45,896 nt of DNA from an uncultured Oscillospiraceae bacterium (GCA_949935795.1 CATLFX010000018.1:1-45896); one strand, 5' to 3'. Counted from the first letter of the stretch, positions 7,083 to 16,075 are shown. Translations and numbers: made by a program. The notes: generated from the sequence alone by a model not told the origin.

Positions 7083-8378
7083 TCAGCCCTGGGGTGCGTT
7101 CGGGGTCTCGCCCGTGGGGGGAAGCTGCTGGGGGTAGGGGTTGGTGAGCTGTTCCCACAGGGTGTTCACGTTTTCCATGCAGATGAAGTAGACGCTGGTC
7201 ATCATGTTGTCGGGGATGCCCAGCTCCTCCGCCAGCACGGTAATCTTTTCCCAGTCGGCGGACTCATAGCTGAGCACCAGGTCGTACAGCTTGCCGCAGC
7301 GGCCCTCATGGGTGAGCAGGGCGGCTTTGATCTCGTCTGCCACCGGCACCTCCGCCAAAATTTCATCCAGGGGGGCGTCAATGAGGTAGTTCAGGGTGGA
7401 GAACATGCCCATGAGATAGGCCTCCGACTTGGAGATGGGCATGTTTTTGGCGTGGTTCATCAGCTCGCTGCAAAAATTGGCCCGCAGGAAGGAGCGCTTC
7501 AGGAACTCCTCGGAGCCGGGGTCCACCTCGTTTTCCGCGTTGCTGGCGCTGAGCAGGTAGATCCACTGCTTCAGCTGGCCCAGGCCCAGGGTCATGATGG
7601 CCTGGGTGATGGTGGTGGCGCGGTGGCGCAGGGCGAAGTAAGCGGAGTTGACCATTTTCAGCAGGCCGTAGGTCAGGCTGGCGTCGGCGGCGATCATCTG
7701 CTCGATCTCCTCCACGTTGGGCTCGTCCTTGGTGACGGCCACCATCAGCTGGAAGAAGTTGCTCTGGATGTAGGCGCTGCTGTGGGCCTGGGTGGTGAGC
7801 TTGGCCGCCACATAGGGGCCCTCCAGCCCGTCCGCCCCCAGGGCCACCGCCCGCTGGTACTGCTTTTCCCCGTCGATGTTGGTGACGATGCACTTGATGT
7901 TCATGCTGTGGGCGATCTCCACCGTGTTGCGGATGGTGAGCTCGGTGGCGGTCTTGGCGTTGATCTTGATGAAGTGGATGTCGTCCAGCAGGGAGAGGTA
8001 CCGGGGGGTGAACTGGAAGTCGTTCACCGCGATGCGGTAGCCCTCCTTGGCGTACTGCTGCACCAGGTGCATGGACAGGGGATGGATAATCACCGCGTCG
8101 TCGATCTGGATGACCAGGTCGCTCTTGTCGAACAGCCGGGGGGTCTTCTTCATCAGGAGCATGGTGGTGAAGGTCATGAAATTCAGCGTGCCCTTCAGCA
8201 CCTTGGGGCTGTTGTCGGTGAGAAAATTGTAGATGGTGTTGGCGGCGGCAAATTCCGCGCTGGATGTGGAGCTGTCACTGCTGAAGGCCTGGTTGGCGCC
8301 GTGGTAAAGGATCTCATGCCCGAGGGTGTTGCCCGCGGCGTCTCGAATGGGCTGCCGCACGATATATTTGCCGCTCAT
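7083..8378 (-). CDS. HDOD-domain signalling protein with degenerate EAL domain (CdgJ/YuxH-like)
   Basis: 431 residues. The N-terminal 200 or so resemble an EAL fold (KYIVRQPIRDAAGNTLGHEILYH, then FIKIN and a C-terminal VTNIDGEKQ part), but the catalytic E-x-L-x-R reads EILYH and other metal ligands are missing, so c-di-GMP hydrolysis is unlikely. Residues about 215-400 form an HDOD domain (ADASLTYGLLKMVNSAYF, then ITQAIMTLGLGQLKQW). EAL-HDOD proteins are scaffolds in motility and adhesion signalling. It is the last gene of the flagellar operon, 33 bases from cheV by its stop-to-start gap, with ATAGGAGG nine bases before the ATG. The partner is unknown. Confidence 0.85.
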   Translation of the reverse strand: MSGKYIVRQPIRDAAGNTLGHEILYHGANQAFSSDSSTSSAEFAAANTIYNFLTDNSPKVLKGTLNFMTFTTMLLMKKTPRLFDKSDLVIQIDDAVIIHPLSMHLVQQYAKEGYRIAVNDFQFTPRYLSLLDDIHFIKINAKTATELTIRNTVEIAHSMNIKCIVTNIDGEKQYQRAVALGADGLEGPYVAAKLTTQAHSSAYIQSNFFQLMVAVTKDEPNVEEIEQMIAADASLTYGLLKMVNSAYFALRHRATTITQAIMTLGLGQLKQWIYLLSASNAENEVDPGSEEFLKRSFLRANFCSELMNHAKNMPISKSEAYLMGMFSTLNYLIDAPLDEILAEVPVADEIKAALLTHEGRCGKLYDLVLSYESADWEKITVLAEELGIPDNMMTSVYFICMENVNTLWEQLTNPYPQQLPPTGETPNAPQG

Positions 8379-8411
8379 AGAAAATTGCCTCCTATCCTGT
8401 CCTGTCCAATC

Positions 8412-9344
8412 TTAGCCCCGTGCCTGCTTATCCTGGCGCAGGAGCAGATGGTCCATTACGTCCACCAGATGGCCGATCTCCGGCTTGGTGAGCTGTTCGT
8501 CCGCGCCCAGGTCCCGGCCCTTGCGGCGCATCTCCTCGCTGATGAGGGAGGAGAAGATGATGAGGGGGATCTGCTTGAACCGGGTGTTGTCCTTCACCAG
8601 CTTGGTCAGCCGGTGGCCGTCCATCTGCGGCATCTCGATGTCGGTGATGATGAGGGCCACGTCCCGGGTCAGATCGCCCTCATGGGGCAGGGCCTCCAGG
8701 GCCTCCCACAGCTCCAGGCCGTTGGAGAACATGTGCAGGTTGACGTAATTGGCCTTGCGCAGGGAGTCCTCGATCATTTTGCTCAGCAGGACGGAGTCCT
8801 CCGCCACCCAAATGGGCCTGTCGTTGCGCTCCCGGGGGCCCAGCTGCTCCACCTCGGACATCTGGATGGAGGTCTCCGGGGCGATCTCCGCCACAATGCG
8901 CTCAAAGTCCAGGATGGTGACCAGCTCGCCGTCGCACTGGGCGATGCCGGTGGCCACGCCCTCCGTGCCGCCGGACACGGTCTTGTCCGGCTTCTGGATG
9001 TCCGTCCAGGAGATGCGGCTGATGCGGTCCACGGTGTGCACCCGGAAGGCGATGAACATCTTGTTGAAGTTGGTGATGATGAAGATGTCCTTGGGGTCCT
9101 TGGGGCTTTCCACGCCCAGGTAGCTGGGCAGGTCCACCACGGTGAGCACGGTGTCCCGGGGCTTGAAGATGCCCTCCACCGCATGGTGGGCCATAGGCAT
9201 GGGCTTCACCGGGGCGGAAATCATGATCTCCCGCACCTTGGCCACGTTGATGCCGTAGAGGTTGCCGCCGATGGTGAATTTCATGATCTCGATCTCATTG
9301 GTCCCGGACTCCAGAAGGATGCCTTGCTTGTTTTCTTCCATCAT
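8412..9344 (-). CDS. cheV: Chemotaxis coupling protein CheV (CheW-receiver fusion)
   Basis: About 310 residues: an N-terminal CheW-like domain (IEIMKFTIGGNLYGINVAKV, then PVKPMPMAHHAVEGIFKPRD) followed by a response-regulator receiver (WVAEDSVLLSKMI, phospho-acceptor Asp in LIITDIEMPQMDG, Lys in LTKPE). CheV links chemoreceptors to CheA and adjusts coupling when phosphorylated. I start it at the ATG at 9344, which has AAAGGGAG eight bases upstream; an in-frame GTG at 9353 overlaps that site. It follows cheD by about 30 bases. The partner kinase CheA is not in the window. Confidence 0.92.
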   Translation of the reverse strand: MMEENKQGILLESGTNEIEIMKFTIGGNLYGINVAKVREIMISAPVKPMPMAHHAVEGIFKPRDTVLTVVDLPSYLGVESPKDPKDIFIITNFNKMFIAFRVHTVDRISRISWTDIQKPDKTVSGGTEGVATGIAQCDGELVTILDFERIVAEIAPETSIQMSEVEQLGPRERNDRPIWVAEDSVLLSKMIEDSLRKANYVNLHMFSNGLELWEALEALPHEGDLTRDVALIITDIEMPQMDGHRLTKLVKDNTRFKQIPLIIFSSLISEEMRRKGRDLGADEQLTKPEIGHLVDVMDHLLLRQDKQARG

Positions 9345-9374
9345 TTCCAACACTCCCTTTCCGCTTGCGCGGTG

Positions 9375-9854
9375 TCAAATGATAAGTTCCTTGCGGCCAT
9401 AGCTCCGAATGCACGCCAGGCCGGTATTCACATCAAAGAGCAGGGTGCGGGCCACCGTCCCGCCCACATCCTCCTTCAGCAGGCGGATGCCCTCCTTTTT
9501 CAGGTTGAGCTTGACGCTGTCAATATTCCGCTGGCCAATGTTGCCCATCGAGCCGCTGCTGTCTTTAAACATCATAGCCCCGCCGGCGATCTTGGCGGTG
9601 ATCCTGGAGCGGCTGGCGCCCTTGGCCTCCATCTGCTTCAAGGTCTCTCTGATCCCGGTATCGGCATATTTCATCGGGTTCTTTCGCCCCGTCTCCATAT
9701 TCAGCGGCAGCATGATGTGCACCAGGGCCCCCAGCCTGAGGGCCGGGTCGTGCAGGCAGATGCCGATGCAGGACCCCAGCGCGTAGGTGACCAGCATTCC
9801 CTCTCCCTTGGCCATCTTCATGTCCGCAATACCGATCGTGATCTTATCAGCCAT
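9375..9854 (-). CDS. cheD: Chemoreceptor glutamine deamidase CheD
   Basis: 159 residues, normal CheD length. The catalytic triad is visible with the spacing known from CheD: Thr23, Cys29 in ALGSCIG and His46 in VHIMLP. CheD deamidates Gln residues of chemoreceptors and binds CheC, increasing CheC phosphatase activity on CheY-P. Its start overlaps the last codons of cheC by 8 bases, so the two are likely translated together, matching their known complex. Confidence 0.95.
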   Translation of the reverse strand: MADKITIGIADMKMAKGEGMLVTYALGSCIGICLHDPALRLGALVHIMLPLNMETGRKNPMKYADTGIRETLKQMEAKGASRSRITAKIAGGAMMFKDSSGSMGNIGQRNIDSVKLNLKKEGIRLLKEDVGGTVARTLLFDVNTGLACIRSYGRKELII

Positions 9855-10473
9855 CGCTCACGCCCAACCTCCGTAACAAAGCGTTCAGCGACCGAAGGTC
9901 CGGCGACATCAAAAGCCGGCAGGGAACCTCCTTGTTTTCGCTTACAAAATTGCCCCCGATGGTCATGATGTAGTCGGACTGCCCGCCGTACTCCGCCATG
10001 GGCACGGCCAGAATGGCGCCCTGCATGTCCACGGTGAAGGCGGGCACGGTCAGATTCACGTCCATGCCGGCCAGGCCGCTCAGGGCGTTGATAAAGGTGG
10101 AGATCATGATGTTGCCCACCTCCACCAGAGCGGAGTGCTCCATCTCGGTGAGCTGGGCGTAGTCGCCGACCGTCTTGCCCATCATGCTCCCCAGCACGAC
10201 GTTGACAAACTCCAAAGGCTGAACCGACAGCATGATGCCGGAGATCTGGCCGCTGAGCTTCACCAGCACGCCGGCGGTGATTTCCTCCGGGCCGCCGATC
10301 CACTCGATGGCCTCGTTGTAGCCCATGATGCGCACCTCGGGCAGGGTGATGCGCACCGTGCGCCCCAGCATTTGCGACAGGGCGGTGGCGGCGTTGCCGG
10401 TGCCGACGCTGCCGATCTCCCGGAGGGTGTCCAACTCTAGGGAATTCAGCTCGTCGTAGTTCTTAATCGCCAT
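9847..10473 (-). CDS. cheC: CheY-P phosphatase CheC
   Basis: 208 residues with the two pseudo-symmetric CheC halves. The second active site is intact (Ser114, Glu118, Asn121 in SALVEVGN, then Pro in NLTVPAF). The first reads DTLREIGS, with Ser22 where the site usually has Asn, so that half may be weak or inactive. CheC dephosphorylates CheY-P and is regulated by CheD. ATAGGAGG precedes the ATG. Downstream of the rod genes and upstream of cheD, it opens the chemotaxis part of the operon. Confidence 0.93.
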   Translation of the reverse strand: MAIKNYDELNSLELDTLREIGSVGTGNAATALSQMLGRTVRITLPEVRIMGYNEAIEWIGGPEEITAGVLVKLSGQISGIMLSVQPLEFVNVVLGSMMGKTVGDYAQLTEMEHSALVEVGNIMISTFINALSGLAGMDVNLTVPAFTVDMQGAILAVPMAEYGGQSDYIMTIGGNFVSENKEVPCRLLMSPDLRSLNALLRRLGVSDG

Positions 10474-10491
10474 TGCATTCCCTCCTATCTA

Positions 10492-11238
10492 TCAAGTGCG
10501 CAGATTGTTGATGGTGGTCTCGATCTCGTCGGAGGTCTGCACCATCTTCAGGGCCATTCCGTAGGCCCGCTGGGATTCAATGACCTTGGTGTATTCCTCG
10601 GCCAGGTCGGCGTTGGAGCCCTCCACCACGCCCCGGCGAAGCTTGCCGGTGCCGTAGATCAGGTTGCCGTTCTTGTCCACAGGCAGGTAACGGGTGTCAT
10701 CAATCTGGGTCATGCCGTCGTAGTTAATATAGTCGAAAATGCCCACGGGCAGCATCTTTGTCAGGTCATCCCCCACCTCAATGAGGCCGCCCACGTCGCT
10801 GAGCACGAAGCGGTGCTTGTTGTCGCCCAGGTAGTAGACGCGCTCGGTGATGGGGTTGCCGTACTGGTCCACCTCGCCGGTGGGCACCTCGCGGCCTGAC
10901 TTGACAAACGCGCCGTTGCGGGTGTAGGAGACCTCGCCGGATACTAGGTCCACCAGGGCGAAGAAGCCGTCTCCCTCGATCATGTAATCCAGGGGATGCC
11001 CGTGGTCCTCCACCGGGCCCGTCTCGTTGTTCCTGGAGGTCATGAGCAGCCGGGTGCCCACGCCCATGGGCAGCTCAGTATTGATGCCCTTGTGGTCCTG
11101 GTACAGCAGGGCGGTGAAGTCGGCGCGGTTGGCTTTGAAGCCCAGGGTGTTCAGGTTGGCGATGTTGTCGCCGTGGATGTTCAGCCGCTTGAGCTGCTGG
11201 GAGGCGCCTACCGCGCCGATATAAAAGGATTGATTCAT
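10492..11238 (-). CDS. flgG: Flagellar hook-basal body rod protein, FlgG/FlgF family
   Basis: 248 residues with both family hallmarks: the N-terminal rod motif (GASQQLKRLNIHGDNIANLNTLGFK) and the C-terminal helix (EYTKVIESQRAYGMALKMVQTSDE). A MIEGDGFFAL segment marks the central domain. Such proteins polymerise to form the distal rod. It follows a paralogue by 14 bases; the pair corresponds to the two FlgF/FlgG-type genes seen after the sigma factor in Firmicutes (flhO-flhP in Bacillus). Which of the two is the true FlgG cannot be decided by eye; the FTALLYQD segment near residue 41 favours this one. Confidence 0.85.
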   Translation of the reverse strand: MNQSFYIGAVGASQQLKRLNIHGDNIANLNTLGFKANRADFTALLYQDHKGINTELPMGVGTRLLMTSRNNETGPVEDHGHPLDYMIEGDGFFALVDLVSGEVSYTRNGAFVKSGREVPTGEVDQYGNPITERVYYLGDNKHRFVLSDVGGLIEVGDDLTKMLPVGIFDYINYDGMTQIDDTRYLPVDKNGNLIYGTGKLRRGVVEGSNADLAEEYTKVIESQRAYGMALKMVQTSDEIETTINNLRT

Positions 11239-11252
11239 CTCATTTCACCTCA

Positions 11253-12011
11253 TCATCCCATCCGGCCCACGTCGCTGGCGGAGTGGCCCATGACCTCGTC
11301 GTAGATCTTGGTCACCGAGGCGCAGCTTTGCAGGGCCCGCTGGCAGGTGAGCATCTCGGTCATCTGCTGGACCATGTCGGAGTTGGAGCGCTCCAGATGC
11401 TTCCACAAGATATAGGGATTCTGGACGGCCTGGGCCCCTTCGCCGGTGAAGAAGCCGTTGCCGTTGTGCTCCAGCTGGGCTGTGTCCTCAAACTCGTAGA
11501 CGCCAACGGTGCCCAGATAGCCCCCGGTATCCCGGTTGGAAATGTTGCCGTTCTGGTCCACATCCAGTTTGTCGGTGCGCAGCTGGATGCGTTCCCCGTC
11601 AGGATTGAGCACATAACCCATGCCGGGGAAGCACAGGTAGCCCTCGTCGTCCAGAGAGAAGCTGCCCGCCCGGGTGTAGAAAATGTCGTTGCCCTCCAGG
11701 GCCTGGATGGCGAAGAAGCCGTCCCCCATGATGGCGAAATCCAGGGAGATGTTGGTGGGCTCGGGGATGCCCTGGGAGTAGTCCACATAGATCTCGTCGT
11801 TGGCCCGGATGTAACTCTGCCGCCCGATGTCGGTGTAGATCTTCTCGCGGTTGCCCACCCGGGTGTACATCACGTCGTCGAAGGTCCTGGCGGTGTACCG
11901 GCTCTGCTTGAAGCCGGCGGTGGATATGTTCACCAGGTTGTTGCCCACCACGTTCAGGTTCTGCTGCTGGGTGTACATGCCGGAGGTGAGGTTGTAAAAA
12001 CCCTTAAACAT
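11253..12011 (-). CDS. flgF: Flagellar hook-basal body rod protein, FlgF/FlgG family (first copy)
   Basis: 252 residues with a rod-protein N-terminus (SGMYTQQQNLNVVGNNLVNISTAGFK) and a C-terminal helix (SNSDMVQQMTEMLTCQRALQSC). The central domain contains DFAIMGDGFFAI. The product forms part of the rod that crosses the cell wall. It begins 6 bases after the fliA stop. The symbol flgF is assigned by order and sequence impression relative to the following paralogue and is less sure than the family. Confidence 0.83.
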   Translation of the reverse strand: MFKGFYNLTSGMYTQQQNLNVVGNNLVNISTAGFKQSRYTARTFDDVMYTRVGNREKIYTDIGRQSYIRANDEIYVDYSQGIPEPTNISLDFAIMGDGFFAIQALEGNDIFYTRAGSFSLDDEGYLCFPGMGYVLNPDGERIQLRTDKLDVDQNGNISNRDTGGYLGTVGVYEFEDTAQLEHNGNGFFTGEGAQAVQNPYILWKHLERSNSDMVQQMTEMLTCQRALQSCASVTKIYDEVMGHSASDVGRMG

Positions 12012-12017
12012 CTTGCA

Positions 12018-12860
12018 TCATGCCTTCTTCCGCTTTTTGCTTGATTTTTTTGGGGCCTCGCTGTTCATGTATGCGCCCATATGCTCCCGCAGCTTCTGGA
12101 TGGCCCGGGAGTGGATCTGGGAGATGCGGGGTTCGCTGACCTGCATCACCTGGGCGATCTCCTTCATGTGAAGGTTTTTTTCGTAATAGAGGGACAGGAC
12201 GATCTGTTCGTTTTTTTGCAGGGAGGCGACGCCTTGGGCCAGGGTCTCCTGGAGCTCCTGGTCCTCCAGCACGGACTCGGGCTGGACGGTGGGGTCCTCG
12301 GTGGACACCTCGAAGCGGTAGCCCTCCAGGTCCCGGGCGTCCATCAGCGCGTCCAGAGACAGGGTGTTGGACAGGGCCACCCGGGCGGTCTCCTTCTGAT
12401 ACTTGTCGGTGGGGATGCCCAGGTGGGCGGCCACCTCCTGGTCGGTGGGGAACCGGCCCAGCTCGTTGGACAGGGAAGACACCGCCGCGTCGATCTCCTT
12501 GGCCCGCTGGCGGATGTTCCGGGGCAGCCAGTCCTGCTTTCGGGCCAGGTCGATGACCATGCCCCGGATGCGCTTGGCCACGTAGGTCTCAAACTTGATG
12601 CCCTTCTCCGGGTCGAACTTGTCGATGGAGCTGAGCAGGGTGAGGATGCCCTCGCTGACGATATCGTCCACCTGAGCGAAGCTGCTGTACACGCCCCGGA
12701 TCTGCAGCGCCGCGCTTTTAATCAGCCCCTCGTACCGCAGGACCAGGGGCCATTTCAGGGTCTCGTCCCCGGTCTGCTTGTAGAGGGCCAGCAGGTCGGG
12801 GGTCTCCATGGCCTCGATCTCGGCCTCGGTGTAACGCCGTTGGGCGACGCCTGTGCTCAT
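12018..12860 (-). CDS. fliA: RNA polymerase sigma factor FliA (sigma-28/SigD)
   Basis: 280 residues with sigma-70 regions 2 (YEGLIKSAALQIRGVY, DDIVSEGILTLLSSIDKFDPEKGIKFETYVAKRIRG), 3 (LGRFPTDQEVAAHLGIP) and 4 (NEQIVLSLYYEKNLHMKEIAQVMQVSEPRISQIHSRA), and a Lys-rich tail. This is the FliA/WhiG group, which directs late flagellar genes. Its ATG overlaps the flhA stop by 4 bases (ATGA), so it is made along with the export gate. The fliD promoter in this window is a likely target. The anti-sigma factor FlgM is not here. Confidence 0.95.
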   Translation of the reverse strand: MSTGVAQRRYTEAEIEAMETPDLLALYKQTGDETLKWPLVLRYEGLIKSAALQIRGVYSSFAQVDDIVSEGILTLLSSIDKFDPEKGIKFETYVAKRIRGMVIDLARKQDWLPRNIRQRAKEIDAAVSSLSNELGRFPTDQEVAAHLGIPTDKYQKETARVALSNTLSLDALMDARDLEGYRFEVSTEDPTVQPESVLEDQELQETLAQGVASLQKNEQIVLSLYYEKNLHMKEIAQVMQVSEPRISQIHSRAIQKLREHMGAYMNSEAPKKSSKKRKKA

Positions 12861-14962
12861 GCGTTCACCGCCCTTCGCTGGACCTGGGCGGCGGTCTGGT
12901 CGGTGATGTTGCCCAGGGCCTGGATCTGCACGGTGTTGGTGATCTCATTGAAGGAGAGCACATAGACGTGGGGATAGAACTGGGTAATCATCCTGCTGAA
13001 ATAGCCGCGGATGACCTGACTGACCAGGATGACGGGGGTCTGGGACAGGTCGCCGAACTTTTTCAGGTGCTCCGCCAGCTGAGAGATGATGGACTGCATG
13101 AGCTCGGGGCCCATGGCCAGGTACACGCCCTGCTCGTTGCGGGTGAGGGAGGAGATGATCTTCTTCTCCACCTCGGCGTCCAGGGTGATGACCCGCAGCT
13201 GGCCGTCCTCGCAGAACCGGCGGGTGATGGTGCGGGCCAGGGCGCCGCGGACCTGCTCGGTGGCCATATCCAGGTCCCGGCCCTGGGAGAAGGCATCGGC
13301 GGCGGTCTCCACAATGGTGGCCAGGTCCTTGATGGGCACGCCCTCCATCAGGAGGTTGCGCAGCAGCTTCTCCAGCTTGGAGTAGGGGATAATGGCCGGG
13401 ACGGCCTCCTCCACCAGCTCGGGGGAGGTCTGCTTCAGATTGTCCACCAGCCGGATGGTCTCCGCCCGGCTGAGCAGCTCGTAGGCGTGCTTTTTCACCG
13501 TCTCGGCCAGGTGGGTCAGCATGACGGACAGGGGGTCGATGACGTTGTAGCCGTAGATCTCCGCCATCTCCTTGTTCTCGGGGAGAATCCACCGGGAGGG
13601 GATGCCGTAGGCGGGCTCGATGGTCTCGATGCCGTCGATCTCCCCCAGGGGGTTGGGGGGCTCCAGGGCCAGGTAGTAGTCCACCAGGATCTCGCCCTGG
13701 GCCACCACCTCGCCCTTGATGCGGATGGCGTACTGGTTGGTGCCCAGCGCGGAGGAGTCGTGGAGGCGGATGGAGGGGATGACGAAGCCCATATCCTGGG
13801 CGTACTGCCGCCGGAAGATGACGATGCGGTTGATGAGCTTGCCGCCGTGGCTCTCGTCCACCAGGGGGATGAGGCTGTAGCCGAACTCCATCTCCACCGG
13901 CTCCACCGACAGCAGGGTGTACACGTTGTTGATATCCTTGTAGTAGTCGCTCTCGCTGGGAGCGGCCAGCTCGGGGGCCTCCTCGGGGGCCTGGGCCGCG
14001 GCGATCTCCGCCTGGACCTTGGCGTCCTTCTGGCGGTTGAGGAAAAATCCTCCTCCGCTCAGCGCCGCGCCGCCCAACAGCAGAGGAATGGTGGGTGTGC
14101 CGGGGATGACGCCCAGGAACAGCAGGATGACGCCGGTGGTCATGAAAGCTCTGGGCTGGGCGGTGAACTGGCTCATTACGTCCGCGTTCAGGCTGCCGTC
14201 GGACACGGAACGGGTGACGATCATGCCCGTGGCGGTGGAGATCATCAGGGAGGGGATCTGGGACACCAGGCCGTCGCCGATGGTGAGGATGCAATAGGTC
14301 TGCATGACCTCCATGATGTCGCCGTCGTTGACCACCACGCCGATGATGATGCCGCCCACCAGGTTGATGAGCGTGATGATGATGGACATGGTGGAGTCGC
14401 CCTTGACGATCTTGGTGGCGCCGTCCATGGCGCCGTAGAAGTCGGCCTCCTTCTGGATCTTCTCACGGCGGACCCGGGCCTGCTGCTCGTCGATGAGGCC
14501 GGAGGACAGGTCGGCGTCGATGGCCATCTGCTTGCCGGGCATGGCGTCCAGGGTGAACCGGGCGGCCACCTCGGACACGCGCTCCGCGCCCTTGGTGATG
14601 ACGATGAGCTGGACCAGCACGATGATGAAGAAGATCACGAAGCCCACCACGATGTTGCCCTGGGTGATGAGGTTGCCGAAGTTGTTGATGACCACGCCGG
14701 GGTTGCCGGTGGTGAGGATCATCCGGGTGGAGGACACGTTCATGCCCAGCCGGAACAGGGTGGTAATGAGCAGCAGGGAGGGGAAGATGGAGAAATCCAG
14801 CGCCTCCGAGATGTTCATGGTAATCATCAGGATCATGATGGACAATCCCAGGTTGACGATCAGCAGGATGTCCAGAATCTCGGGCCGCAGGGGGATGAAC
14901 AGGAACATGACCACCACGACCACAAACAGCGCTATGGCGTTGTCGGTAATGCGTTTGAGCAT
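12857..14962 (-). CDS. flhA: Flagellar export gate protein FlhA
   Basis: 701 residues, standard for FlhA. The N-terminal half contains about eight membrane helices (FVVVVVMFLFIPLRPEILDILL onwards) and the conserved FHIPEP-region features such as TLFRLGMNVSSTR and the loop GERVSEVAARFTLDAMPGKQ; the C-terminal half (from about 330) is the cytoplasmic ring domain that receives chaperone-substrate complexes. It uses the proton motive force for export. GGAGGTG precedes the ATG. In many Clostridia flhF and flhG follow flhA; here fliA follows directly. Confidence 0.97.
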   Translation of the reverse strand: MLKRITDNAIALFVVVVVMFLFIPLRPEILDILLIVNLGLSIMILMITMNISEALDFSIFPSLLLITTLFRLGMNVSSTRMILTTGNPGVVINNFGNLITQGNIVVGFVIFFIIVLVQLIVITKGAERVSEVAARFTLDAMPGKQMAIDADLSSGLIDEQQARVRREKIQKEADFYGAMDGATKIVKGDSTMSIIITLINLVGGIIIGVVVNDGDIMEVMQTYCILTIGDGLVSQIPSLMISTATGMIVTRSVSDGSLNADVMSQFTAQPRAFMTTGVILLFLGVIPGTPTIPLLLGGAALSGGGFFLNRQKDAKVQAEIAAAQAPEEAPELAAPSESDYYKDINNVYTLLSVEPVEMEFGYSLIPLVDESHGGKLINRIVIFRRQYAQDMGFVIPSIRLHDSSALGTNQYAIRIKGEVVAQGEILVDYYLALEPPNPLGEIDGIETIEPAYGIPSRWILPENKEMAEIYGYNVIDPLSVMLTHLAETVKKHAYELLSRAETIRLVDNLKQTSPELVEEAVPAIIPYSKLEKLLRNLLMEGVPIKDLATIVETAADAFSQGRDLDMATEQVRGALARTITRRFCEDGQLRVITLDAEVEKKIISSLTRNEQGVYLAMGPELMQSIISQLAEHLKKFGDLSQTPVILVSQVIRGYFSRMITQFYPHVYVLSFNEITNTVQIQALGNITDQTAAQVQRRAVNA

Positions 14963-15004
14963 GGCGGTTCACCTCCGGGTGGTCTGTCCTGGGATTTGTC
15001 TTTC

Positions 15005-16075
15005 CTATTTCACAATTTGCTGCTTGTCGTTCAGCTTGAAGATGTACACCAGCACCTTGGCCACCGGGTCGTACAGGTCCGGGGGGATGAACTGGTTCAG
15101 CTCCGCCTGGGCGTACAGCGCCCGGGCCAGCGGTACGTTTTCCACCACCGCCACCTGATTGTCCTCGGCGATCTGGACAATGCGCAGGGCAATGGTGTCC
15201 TGGCCCTTGGCCAGCACGATGGGGGCGTCGTCCTGGCCCGGCTTGTAGCGCAGGGCCACGGCGTAGTGGGTGGGGTTACGGATGACCACGTCCGCCCCGG
15301 GCACCTGCTGCATCATGCGCTGCTGGGCTCTCCGGCGCTGGATCTCCTTGATCTTCCCCTTCACCTGGGGGTCGCCTTCCATCTGTTTGTACTCTTCCTT
15401 GACCTCCTGTTTGGTCATCATCATGTTCTTCTCGTAGTCCCACCACTGGTAGAAGAAATCCACCGCGGCCACCGCCACAAAGGCGATACAGATGCGGACG
15501 ACCATACCCCACGCCATCTCCACCAGGTGGGCCACGGAGGCGGTCAGGTCGGTGTACAGGTAGTTGGAGCTCTCCAGGAACATGTCCCGGATGCTGAGGA
15601 AAATGATGACCAGCAGAATAATGATCTTAATCAGGTTTTTTCCGGTCTCAACTAAGCTTTTTAGGGAGAACAGCCGTTTAAAGCCCTGGAGGGGGCTGAG
15701 GCGGCTGAATTTTGGCTTGATGGATTCGGTGCTCACCAGAAAACGGGTTTGGGCGAAGGTGGCGGCCACGGCGCACAGGATGGCCACCGCCACCACCGGC
15801 CCCACGGTCTTGAGAATGACCATGACGGCCTGTATGCCCAGCTCGCCGGACATGCTCACCGGCTCCTGGGGCTCCTCCCCGATAGAGGAGAAGCACAGGG
15901 ACATAAACCCGCCCAGCTGTTCGGCGAAGGCGCCGGCGACCAGCCAGAGGACGGCGAAGGTGCCCAGAAGGCTGGCCACCGCCACCGCGTCGCGGCTCAT
16001 GAAGACGTTGCCCTTTTTCCGTTCGTCACGCCGTTTTTTTGGCGTCGCTTTTTCTGTCTTATTTCCCTCGGGCAA
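15005..16075 (-). CDS. flhB: Flagellar export switch protein FlhB
   Basis: 356 residues. It begins with the typical charged segment (KTEKATPKKRRDERKKGNV), has four membrane helices between about 30 and 210, and a cytoplasmic domain with the autocleavage motif NPTH at 267-270. Cleavage between Asn and Pro switches export from rod/hook to filament substrates together with FliK. The start is a TTG at 16075, supported by AAGGGGGG seven bases upstream; no nearby ATG fits. Confidence 0.96.
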   Translation of the reverse strand: MPEGNKTEKATPKKRRDERKKGNVFMSRDAVAVASLLGTFAVLWLVAGAFAEQLGGFMSLCFSSIGEEPQEPVSMSGELGIQAVMVILKTVGPVVAVAILCAVAATFAQTRFLVSTESIKPKFSRLSPLQGFKRLFSLKSLVETGKNLIKIIILLVIIFLSIRDMFLESSNYLYTDLTASVAHLVEMAWGMVVRICIAFVAVAAVDFFYQWWDYEKNMMMTKQEVKEEYKQMEGDPQVKGKIKEIQRRRAQQRMMQQVPGADVVIRNPTHYAVALRYKPGQDDAPIVLAKGQDTIALRIVQIAEDNQVAVVENVPLARALYAQAELNQFIPPDLYDPVAKVLVYIFKLNDKQQIVK

